Source of the DNA: Arenicellales bacterium
GTDB taxonomy: Bacteria; Pseudomonadota; Gammaproteobacteria; BMS3Bbin11
Length of the DNA stretch: 15,978 bases
Assembly (NCBI GenBank): GCA_029287965.1
Contig: JARFQC010000233.1
Coordinates: forward strand, 1-15,978
Direction of reading: 5' to 3'
The first letter of the stretch is position 1, and every line of letters starts with the position of its first letter. Made by a program: the position numbers and the translations under genes. A model generated the notes under the pieces. It searched no databases and was not told where the DNA came from. It was given only the letters and a program-made list of their open reading frames with translations. Positions 6,125-12,813 of the stretch are shown here, one piece after another.

Positions 6125-6131
6125 CAGCTCA

Positions 6132-7316
6132 ATGATCGTCAATGCCGTTCGTGATTTCATGCGCATGGAATCAGCTGGAGGCATCCTGCTGGTATTCGCC
6201 ATGTTTCTGGCGATGATAGTGGTCAACTCTGATTTTGCGCCGCTGTACAAAAGCCTGTTGTACATTCCGCTTGAAATCCGAATTGGTGATTTCGAAATAG
6301 CCAAGCCACTTCTGTTGTGGATCAATGATGGTCTGATGGCCGTGTTCTTCTTCCTCGTCGGACTCGAGGTGAAACGGGAAGTCCTCGAGGGTGAATTATC
6401 GGACCCGAAAAAAGTTGTTTTACCGGCTGTAGCCGCGGTGGGTGGTGTCGTCTTACCTGCACTGGTGTTTACCTATTTCAACTACGATAATCCAAACGCC
6501 ATGCGCGGTTGGGCGATCCCGACTGCCACCGATATCGCCTTCGCGCTGGGTGTGCTGTCATTACTCGGCAACCGGGTACCCGTCTCGCTGAAGTTATTTC
6601 TGCTTACGCTGGCCATCATCGATGACCTGGTGGCTATCATAATCATCGCGGTATTTTACTCTGTAGAGATCTCAACCCTGTCACTGGTGGTGGCCGGCGG
6701 CGCCTACATGGTTCTGATCCTGCAGAACTGGCGTGGTGTGATGCGGCTCACGTCGTATATCGTCATCGGCATCATCATGTGGGCCGCCGTGTTGAAATCA
6801 GGTGTGCATGCAACCATCGCAGGCGTTTTGTTCGCGTTTACGATTCCACTCAGACACCCGGGTGGCGAAGAACATTCGCCACTGCGTAACCTCGAGCATG
6901 ATCTGCATCCGACTGTCGCATTCATCATCCTTCCGGTATTCGCTTTCGCCAATACAGGTATTCCGCTGCACGGTATGAGCCTCGAAGCACTGATGATTCC
7001 GGAGCCCTTCGGTATAGCGATGGGGTTGTTTATCGGCAAGCAGCTGGGGGTGTTCTCATTCGCCTGGGCAGCCATCAAGCTGGGGTTGGCAAAATTGCCG
7101 GACGGGGCTAACTGGATGCAGCTGTACGGTGTCTCAGTACTGACCGGTATCGGTTTCACAATGAGCCTGTTCATCAGCTCACTGGCCTTCGAGGAGGGCT
7201 GGACGAACCTCAATGCGGATAGACTGGGTATCCTGGTCGGGTCCTTGTTGTCCGGGCTGCTGGGTTACCTCGTGCTGCTGTTCTTTTCCGGTAAACCGAA
7301 GGATCAGGCGGAATGA
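6132..7316 (+). CDS. nhaA: Na+/H+ antiporter NhaA
   Basis: This 394-residue inner-membrane antiporter exchanges internal Na+ for external H+ and serves sodium and pH homeostasis. The length is close to the 388 residues of the E. coli protein. The N-terminal DFMRMESAGGILLV, the WINDGLMAVFFFLVGLEVKRE segment and the signature ATDIAFALGVL with the double aspartate LAIIDDL are all family hallmarks. D134, D164 and D165 correspond to the E. coli D133, D163 and D164 used in ion binding. The C-terminal GIGFTMSLFISSLAF is also typical. The start at ATG 6132 is chosen because of GGAG at 6121-6124 and because a longer frame would overlap the tRNA. Its stop overlaps the moaD start (ATGA), so the two are translationally coupled. 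Its presence fits, but does not prove, a saline habitat. Confidence 0.97.
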   Translation: MIVNAVRDFMRMESAGGILLVFAMFLAMIVVNSDFAPLYKSLLYIPLEIRIGDFEIAKPLLLWINDGLMAVFFFLVGLEVKREVLEGELSDPKKVVLPAVAAVGGVVLPALVFTYFNYDNPNAMRGWAIPTATDIAFALGVLSLLGNRVPVSLKLFLLTLAIIDDLVAIIIIAVFYSVEISTLSLVVAGGAYMVLILQNWRGVMRLTSYIVIGIIMWAAVLKSGVHATIAGVLFAFTIPLRHPGGEEHSPLRNLEHDLHPTVAFIILPVFAFANTGIPLHGMSLEALMIPEPFGIAMGLFIGKQLGVFSFAWAAIKLGLAKLPDGANWMQLYGVSVLTGIGFTMSLFISSLAFEEGWTNLNADRLGILVGSLLSGLLGYLVLLFFSGKPKDQAE

Positions 7317-7552
7317 TCAGGAAGATCCTGTTTTTTGCCAGCCTGCGCGAGGCCGCGGGAACCGGTGAATTGCAGATCGACCTGCCTGACGGGATTTCCA
7401 TCGACACTGTCTGGCAGCAGCTGTCGTCGGATATGCAGAATCTTCCCGGCAAGGTGCTTTGCGCGGTCAACCAGGACTATGTCGAACTGACACATCAGCT
7501 GGTCGATTCCGATCACGAGATCGCGTTCTTTCCGCCTGTAACGGGCGGTTAA
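7313..7552 (+). CDS. moaD: MoaD, molybdopterin synthase small subunit
   Basis: This 79-residue ubiquitin-like sulfur carrier ends in Gly-Gly (FFPPVTGG), the tail that is thiocarboxylated and donates sulfur to make molybdopterin with MoaE. IRKILFFASLREAAG at the start and EIAFFPPVTGG at the end are the family's conserved ends, and the length is standard (about 81 in E. coli). It overlaps the nhaA stop by four bases. moaE, moaC and moaA are not next to it, so the rest of the pathway must lie elsewhere. The formate dehydrogenase in this window needs the cofactor, but about 4 kb and the tRNA separate them, so a shared operon is not implied. ThiS or another carrier is less likely because of the MoaD-type ends. 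Confidence 0.93.
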   Translation: MIRKILFFASLREAAGTGELQIDLPDGISIDTVWQQLSSDMQNLPGKVLCAVNQDYVELTHQLVDSDHEIAFFPPVTGG

Positions 7553-7561
7553 TGCTGGCAC

Positions 7562-8452
7562 ATGTCCTCCGATAGCTCATTTTTTACCGACCTGGAACGC
7601 AAGCAGGAGTACCTGGACTGGCGAGACAGGAAGCTGGATGCCTATCCACAGTCTGCCGACGAATTAATCGTGCAGGTGAATGACCCGGTCAGGCTGAGTG
7701 AGCAGGAATACCGGGCAATCGGTGATCGTCTAAACCGGGCAAACATGGCTATATGGGACTCGGCACAGGCAAAAGATAATCCCAAGATCGCGACGCTGAA
7801 TCTCGGGCGTCAGTACAACATGGTCCGCCTGGACCATAATATGGGTGCGGACCAGGACGGTGTAAGCGAGCTCACCGTGCGGGAAGGGCAATGGCGTGGT
7901 GGATACATACCCTATTCGAATAAGCCGCTGCACTGGCACACGGACGGCTACTACAACACCGAGGAACGCAAAATTCTGGGTATGGTGCTGTACTGCGTGC
8001 AGGATGCGGCCAGGGGCGGGGCGAACGCACTGATCGACCATGAAATCGCGTACATACACCTGCGCGACAGCGATCCTGCCTACATCAGTGCCTTACTGCA
8101 CCCCTCGGTGATGACCATTCCGGCAAACATCGTCAATGGCAAGGAGTTGCGACCGGACCGCACCGGGCCAGTTTTCTCGGTAGTGGATAATGGTGCTCTG
8201 CATATGCGTTACACGGCGCGTGCGCGCAATATTATCTGGCGCGATGATGCACTGACGAGTGAAGCTGTAGCCTGCCTGACAGCGTTTCTTGGCTCTGACT
8301 CACCCTACATCATGCATGCACGCCTGTCTCCCGGACAGGGACTGATTTGCAATAATGTACTGCATGACAGGAGTGGTTTTGACAACGATGCAACGCATGA
8401 ACGCAAGTTGTACCGTCTGCGCTATTACGACAGGGCAGTCGTGGATCAGTAA
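7562..8452 (+). CDS. TauD/TfdA-family Fe(II)/2-oxoglutarate dioxygenase
   Basis: This 296-residue enzyme belongs to the non-heme iron, 2-oxoglutarate-dependent dioxygenase family that includes TauD and TfdA. The iron triad is visible: H126 and D128 in HWHTDGYY, and the distal H268 in NNVLHDRSGF. A 2-oxoglutarate-binding arginine is probably R285 or R287 (KLYRLRYYDR). The substrate cannot be told from sequence, and no tau or ssu sulfonate genes are adjacent. It begins 9 bases after moaD, suggesting co-transcription, but has no strong Shine-Dalgarno. Its stop overlaps the end of the convergent PP2C gene by 7 bases. The N-terminal 35 residues are charged and show no signal peptide, so it should be cytoplasmic. 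Confidence 0.88.
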   Translation: MSSDSSFFTDLERKQEYLDWRDRKLDAYPQSADELIVQVNDPVRLSEQEYRAIGDRLNRANMAIWDSAQAKDNPKIATLNLGRQYNMVRLDHNMGADQDGVSELTVREGQWRGGYIPYSNKPLHWHTDGYYNTEERKILGMVLYCVQDAARGGANALIDHEIAYIHLRDSDPAYISALLHPSVMTIPANIVNGKELRPDRTGPVFSVVDNGALHMRYTARARNIIWRDDALTSEAVACLTAFLGSDSPYIMHARLSPGQGLICNNVLHDRSGFDNDATHERKLYRLRYYDRAVVDQ

Positions 8453-9249
8453 TCGTCTTCGTCTCGCACCCGGACGACGCAAACGGTGATGTTGTCCGGC
8501 CCGCCGTTCTTGCGAGCCTTTTCAATGAGAACTTCAACGGCTTCCGCCGGGTTGTCATAGCGTTTGAGGATCGATTTGATCTGCTTGTCGCTAACGACTT
8601 CGGTCAGCCCGTCCGAGCACAATAGAAAACAGTCATCGGCCAGGGGGCAGCCGCTGGTGAAACTGGGATCGACATCGGGATTGCCTAACGCCTGTGTCAG
8701 TAATCCTCGCTTGGGCGACACTGACGCATCCTGCTGACTCATCATGCCGCGTTTGACCATGTCCTGAACATAGCTGTGGTCGACGCTTAACTGTCTTAGC
8801 TCACCGTCACGAAGACGGTATCCGCGTGAGTCACCGACATTGCCGAGCACAAACCAGTTGTCGCGAAATAATAGTGCCACGATGGTAGTTCCCATGCCTG
8901 CCTGCGTTGCATTGTTTTCCGCCTGTATGGTTATGGCGCTGTTGGTATCGACGATGGCAGCCTTCATCAGACGCCGCAGTGGCAGGGCGGTGGAGATGTC
9001 GCTGCGCTGCTTGTCCTGGTATTCAAGCCCTTTGCATATCTGCTCTATGGTGCCTTCTACGGCCATCCTGCTGGCGACTTCGCCGGCCAGGTGGCCGCCC
9101 ATGCCGTCTGCCAGCACGCAAAGGCCATGGTCCGGAATAATTTGTACGTAGTCTTCGTTGTTGTCGCGCTTGCAGCCTATATCAGAAACACCCGCCATTT
9201 CGAGGTGGATATTTTTCAGCTTCAGCTGGTATTTGTCAGTTGCGGACAT
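8446..9249 (-). CDS. PP2C-type Ser/Thr protein phosphatase
   Basis: This 267-residue metal-dependent phosphatase of the PPM/PP2C (Stp1/PrpC-like) family removes phosphate from serine and threonine. The metal-binding motifs are all present: SDIGCKRDNNED (22-33), LADGMGGH (47-53), GNVGDSRGYRLRDG, LLCSDGLTEVV and GGPDNITVCVVRV near the C-terminus. No transmembrane segment or extra domain is seen. It begins 2 bases after the dapE stop, at the downstream end of the map-glnD-dap cluster. No clear ribosome binding site precedes it, so translation may be coupled to dapE. A partner Ser/Thr kinase or FHA protein is usual for this family but is not in the window. M18 is an alternative start. Confidence 0.93.
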   Translation of the reverse strand: MSATDKYQLKLKNIHLEMAGVSDIGCKRDNNEDYVQIIPDHGLCVLADGMGGHLAGEVASRMAVEGTIEQICKGLEYQDKQRSDISTALPLRRLMKAAIVDTNSAITIQAENNATQAGMGTTIVALLFRDNWFVLGNVGDSRGYRLRDGELRQLSVDHSYVQDMVKRGMMSQQDASVSPKRGLLTQALGNPDVDPSFTSGCPLADDCFLLCSDGLTEVVSDKQIKSILKRYDNPAEAVEVLIEKARKNGGPDNITVCVVRVRDEDDY

Positions 9250-9251
9250 CG

Positions 9252-10385
9252 TTAATCGTTAAGCAGGAGTTCAATGACCCGGCAGTAGGTGCGTGCCAGT
9301 CGTTCCGGGTCGGTCAGGTATACGTGTTCGTCAATCTGGTGAATGCTCGCATTGCATGGGCCAAGTTCAACCACCTCTGCACCACTGGGAGCAATGAAAC
9401 GGCCGTCAGACGTCCCCCCCGAGGTGGACAGTTCCGTCTCGACGTCCAGCACTTCACGGCAGGCCTGCTGCACGGCCGTAACGAGCCTGCCCTTGCGGGT
9501 AAGGAAAGGATTGCCCGACAGACGCCAGTCAAGGGAGTAATCAAGATCATGGCCGTCGAATATTGCAGTCGTTTTGTCGATCAGTTCCTGCTCGGTCAAT
9601 TCTGACGAGAAGCGGAAGTTGAACTTCAGGGATACGTCACCGGGTATGACGTTTTCAGCGCCGGTCCCGGAGTTGAGGTTGGACACCTGGAACGTGGTCG
9701 GCGGGAAAAACTCGTTGCCCTGGTCCCACTCGGTCGTAGACAGCTCGGTTAACGCCGGCACGGCATTATGAATCGGGTTGTCCGCCAGGTGCGGGTAGGC
9801 GACATGCCCCTGGGTACCATGAATGGTCATGTAGCCATTGAGTGAACCGCGTCGGCCTACCTTGACCGTGTCGCCGAGCTTACTCACGGAAGAGGGTTCT
9901 CCGACGATGCAGTAATCAATTTGGCTGCCCTGTTCACCAAGGTGCTGCATGACCTTTACCGTACCGTCTACAGCCGGGCCTTCCTCGTCCGAGGTAATAA
10001 GCAGGCCAATGGTGCCGCGATGATCCGGATTGTCGGAGAGGTAGGATTCGATGGCCGTGACGAATGCGGCTATCGAGGTCTTCATGTCCGCGGTACCGCG
10101 GCCGTAGAGTTTTCCTTCACGCTCTGCCGGCTGGAAAGGCGGGCTGGCCCAGCTGTCCGGCGGGCCTGGCGGGACAACGTCTGTATGCCCGGCAAATACC
10201 ATCAACGGTTCACCGCTGCCATGCGTCGCCCAGAGATTGTCGACATCGCCATAGCGCAGGTGTTCGCAGTGGAAGCCGAGCTTTTCCAGGCGTTCACAGA
10301 TCAGTGCCTGGCAGCCCTTGTCATCGGGTGTTACTGAATCCCGGCTGACAAGCTCGTACACAAGCTCGAGAGTGTCTGCAATCAT
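9252..10385 (-). CDS. dapE: Succinyl-diaminopimelate desuccinylase
   Basis: This 377-residue cytoplasmic zinc hydrolase cleaves N-succinyl-LL-diaminopimelate to succinate and LL-diaminopimelate in the lysine and peptidoglycan pathway. The M20 metallopeptidase motifs are intact: H67 and D69 (FAGHTDVVPPG), D100 (GRGTADMK), the E134-E135 pair (TSDEEGP) and the final ligand H349 (NASIHQIDEH). The length equals that of the E. coli enzyme within two residues. It follows the ArsC-like gene by 3 bases and precedes the PP2C gene by 2 bases, so it lies within one tight operon. Acetylornithine deacetylase (ArgE) is a relative, but the neighbours dapD and dapC settle the assignment. Confidence 0.97.
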   Translation of the reverse strand: MIADTLELVYELVSRDSVTPDDKGCQALICERLEKLGFHCEHLRYGDVDNLWATHGSGEPLMVFAGHTDVVPPGPPDSWASPPFQPAEREGKLYGRGTADMKTSIAAFVTAIESYLSDNPDHRGTIGLLITSDEEGPAVDGTVKVMQHLGEQGSQIDYCIVGEPSSVSKLGDTVKVGRRGSLNGYMTIHGTQGHVAYPHLADNPIHNAVPALTELSTTEWDQGNEFFPPTTFQVSNLNSGTGAENVIPGDVSLKFNFRFSSELTEQELIDKTTAIFDGHDLDYSLDWRLSGNPFLTRKGRLVTAVQQACREVLDVETELSTSGGTSDGRFIAPSGAEVVELGPCNASIHQIDEHVYLTDPERLARTYCRVIELLLND

Positions 10386-10388
10386 TAA

Positions 10389-10745
10389 TCAGTTGGTAAG
10401 AAGTTCTTCGTAGCGATCGGGCGAGTATCCGATTTCTATGATGTCACCATAATGAAGTATGGGGCGTTTAATCAGGGTGGGATGCTTCATCATCAGTGAC
10501 ATGGCCCTGGCTTCGTCCAGGTCTTCACGTTCATCGTCGTCAAGGTTGCGCCAGGTAGTGCTGCGCTTGTTGAGCAGGTCGGACCAGTCGACCTGCTCCA
10601 TCCATTCACCGAGCGTGTGACGCACGAATGCATCTGACCGGAGATCAAGAAAGGTATAAACGATGCCATGGTTTTCAAGCCAGCGCTGCGCCTTGCGAAC
10701 GGTATCGCAGGTCGTGATGCCGGCCAGTATGATGTCGTCTGCCAT
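10389..10745 (-). CDS. YffB/Spx-like ArsC-fold protein
   Basis: This 118-residue protein has the arsenate-reductase/Spx fold, with a single N-terminal cysteine C13 in TTCDTVRKAQRWLENHG and the conserved YTFLDLRSD and LIKRPILHYGD segments. YffB in E. coli has the same motif and the same place just upstream of dapE. Its biochemical role is not settled; glutathione-dependent reductase activity has been suggested for the family. Spx-type proteins have a CxxC switch, which is not present here. The gene sits 19 bases after dapD and 3 bases before dapE, so it is co-transcribed with them. True arsenate reductase is unlikely because no ars genes accompany it. Confidence 0.88.
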   Translation of the reverse strand: MADDIILAGITTCDTVRKAQRWLENHGIVYTFLDLRSDAFVRHTLGEWMEQVDWSDLLNKRSTTWRNLDDDEREDLDEARAMSLMMKHPTLIKRPILHYGDIIEIGYSPDRYEELLTN

Positions 10746-10764
10746 GAATGTTCCGTACTCGTTA

Positions 10765-11586
10765 TCAGGCGTCTCTGAGCAGTTCGTTGATGCCTACCTT
10801 GCTGCGTGTACGCTCATCGACCTGCTTGACAATAATAGCGCAGTTGAGACTGTAACTGCCATCCTTGGAAGGTAGTGTGCCGGGTACTACAACCGAGTAG
10901 GCAGGAACGCGACCATAGCTGATTTCACCCGTTTCACGATTGAATATCTTGGTGCTCTGGCTGATGAATACGCCCATGGCGAGAACGGCGCCTTGTTCAA
11001 CGATGACGCCTTCAACAACTTCTGAACGGGCACCGATGAAACAGTTGTCTTCGATTATAGTAGGTGATGCCTGCAACGGTTCAAGTACACCGCCAATGCC
11101 CACGCCGCCGCTTAGATGCACATGCTTGCCGATTTGCGCACAGGAGCCTACGGTTGCCCAGGTGTCTACCATGGTGCCTTCATCGACATAAGCGCCAATG
11201 TTGACATAGCTGGGCATCATGACGACATTGGGTGCCAGGTATGATCCCAGCCTGGCCGTGGCGGGAGGAACGATGCGAAATCCGCCCTGGCGGAAGTCAT
11301 GCGAATTGTAGTCGCTGAACTTGGAAGGAACCTTGTCAAAATAATTCGTGAAACCACCCTTGATGAAGCTGTTGTCTTCAATACGGAAGTAGAGCAGAAC
11401 AGCCTTTTTCAGCCAGTCGTTGACGATCCAGTCACCGTCTTTCTTTTCAGCAACCCTTGCGGTGCCATTGTCGAGCATTTCAATACTGCTGTAGACCGCA
11501 TCCTTGATATGGCTGGCCGCTGTGCGCGGTGTGATTTCCGCGCGCTGTTCATAGGCTTCTTCAATCTGTTTTTTCAGGTCTTCCAT
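10765..11586 (-). CDS. dapD: Tetrahydrodipicolinate N-succinyltransferase
   Basis: This 273-residue enzyme transfers succinate from succinyl-CoA to tetrahydrodipicolinate, the committing step of the succinylase branch of diaminopimelate and lysine synthesis. The length matches E. coli DapD (274). The middle and C-terminal parts show the imperfect hexapeptide repeats of a left-handed beta helix, from about VMMPSYVNIGAYVDEG through CAQIGKHVHLSGGVGIGG to CFIGARSEVVEGVIVEQG. A good ribosome binding site (AAGGA on the minus strand, 11597-11601) lies 10 bases before the ATG. It is preceded by dapC and followed by yffB and dapE, a complete local set for three consecutive pathway steps. Confidence 0.97.
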   Translation of the reverse strand: MEDLKKQIEEAYEQRAEITPRTAASHIKDAVYSSIEMLDNGTARVAEKKDGDWIVNDWLKKAVLLYFRIEDNSFIKGGFTNYFDKVPSKFSDYNSHDFRQGGFRIVPPATARLGSYLAPNVVMMPSYVNIGAYVDEGTMVDTWATVGSCAQIGKHVHLSGGVGIGGVLEPLQASPTIIEDNCFIGARSEVVEGVIVEQGAVLAMGVFISQSTKIFNRETGEISYGRVPAYSVVVPGTLPSKDGSYSLNCAIIVKQVDERTRSKVGINELLRDA

Positions 11587-11606
11587 TTTATTTGCTTCCT
11601 TCGCAT

Positions 11607-12812
11607 TTACGATGATCGTTCTATAAAGCTGCGGATCCGCCTGGCTGCTTCGGCGCAGACTTCAGGTTCTGCGACCAGTGCCATACGCACCCTGTTTCTG
11701 CCCGGATTACCGTTTGCCGTGTCTCGCGCCAGGTAACGTCCGGGCAGGGTGACGACATGCTCCGCCGCGTATAAATCACGCGCGAATGTCTCGTCGTCTT
11801 GTGGTGTCTGCGGCCACAGGTAAAACCCTGCGGCAGGCAAGTTAAGCTTCAGCACCGGTTCGAGTATCTCGATAGCGGTGCTGAATTTATCACGATACAC
11901 GGCCCTGTTCAGGGCGACATGCTCGTCATCGTTCCAGGCCGCAGTAGAAATCGCCTGAGTCAGGCGGTTGGGGACACAACCGTGATAGGTGCGGTACTTG
12001 AAATAGGCATCCAGCAAATCTGCGTTGCCGGCGACAAAGCCGGAGCGCAGCCCGGGTAAATTTGAGCGTTTCGAGAGGCTGTGAAAAACGATGCAGCGCT
12101 CGTATCCATCATTGCCGCTGTCAGCCGCAACCTGCAGCAGTCCTGCAGGTGGCGATGATTCGTCGCGGTAAAGTTCGCAATAGCACTCATCGGCAGCAAC
12201 GATGAAATCATGACGTTCGGCCAGGTCCAGCGCTTGGCGATAGGTCTCGGCGGGGATCACGGCTCCGGTCGGATTGTCGGGGGAACAGAGCAACAGCAAC
12301 TGGGTCTGATCCCATACTTCATCCGGTACCCGGTCGAGGTCAGGCAGCCAGTCGTTTTCCTCCAGGGTATTGAGGAAATAGGGCGTACCGCCCGCCATCA
12401 GGGTCGCACCTTCATATATCTGGTAAAAAGGATTGGGCATGGCGACGCGCGTATGGCTGTGAGCCCGTCGTCCTACAGCGGCCTGTATGAAAGAGAATAT
12501 AGCTTCGCGACTGCCGCTGGTGGGCAGTACGTGGCGCTCGGGATCGATGCTCTCATCCGGCAGGCCAAACCGCCGGACCAGCCAGCCGGCAATGGCTGTG
12601 CGCAGGTTGGGTTCACCACGTGTTACCGGGTAACCTGACAACAGCTCGCCGCCGCTGGCCAGTATGTCGTGAATAAAATCAGGCGGGGCATGACGGGGCT
12701 CGCCGAGCGACATAAGAATCTTTGACTTGCCTTCCGGCGCTGTTGCGTTGTCGAGCAGGCGCCCAAGGCGTTGAAATGGGTATTCCTGCAATGCATCCAG
12801 GCGCGGGTTCAT
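11607..12812 (-). CDS. dapC: Succinyldiaminopimelate transaminase
   Basis: This 401-residue PLP-dependent class I/II aminotransferase converts N-succinyl-2-amino-6-oxopimelate to N-succinyl-LL-diaminopimelate with glutamate as donor. The PLP lysine is K248 in SLSKRSNLPGLRSG. The cofactor-contacting SPDNPTGA stretch lies at about 177-184, and the substrate-side SGYPVTRGEPNLR near residue 59. The protein begins MNPRLDALQEYPFQRL, characteristic of proteobacterial DapC. The gene order glnD-dapC-dapD points to DapC rather than ArgD or another aminotransferase. It starts 1 base after the glnD stop, implying translational coupling. Confidence 0.95.
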   Translation of the reverse strand: MNPRLDALQEYPFQRLGRLLDNATAPEGKSKILMSLGEPRHAPPDFIHDILASGGELLSGYPVTRGEPNLRTAIAGWLVRRFGLPDESIDPERHVLPTSGSREAIFSFIQAAVGRRAHSHTRVAMPNPFYQIYEGATLMAGGTPYFLNTLEENDWLPDLDRVPDEVWDQTQLLLLCSPDNPTGAVIPAETYRQALDLAERHDFIVAADECYCELYRDESSPPAGLLQVAADSGNDGYERCIVFHSLSKRSNLPGLRSGFVAGNADLLDAYFKYRTYHGCVPNRLTQAISTAAWNDDEHVALNRAVYRDKFSTAIEILEPVLKLNLPAAGFYLWPQTPQDDETFARDLYAAEHVVTLPGRYLARDTANGNPGRNRVRMALVAEPEVCAEAARRIRSFIERSS

Positions 12813-12813
12813 A

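Noticed and set aside
6069..6131. Longer nhaA N-terminus starting at a GTG inside the tRNA
   Set aside because: The 21 extra residues would be encoded by the tRNA, and a proper ribosome binding site precedes ATG 6132, which gives the family's usual length.
5966..6325. A 119-codon minus-strand open frame across the intron 3' half, tRNA exon 2 and the nhaA start
   Set aside because: It overlaps three well-supported features, and its sequence has no recognisable domain.
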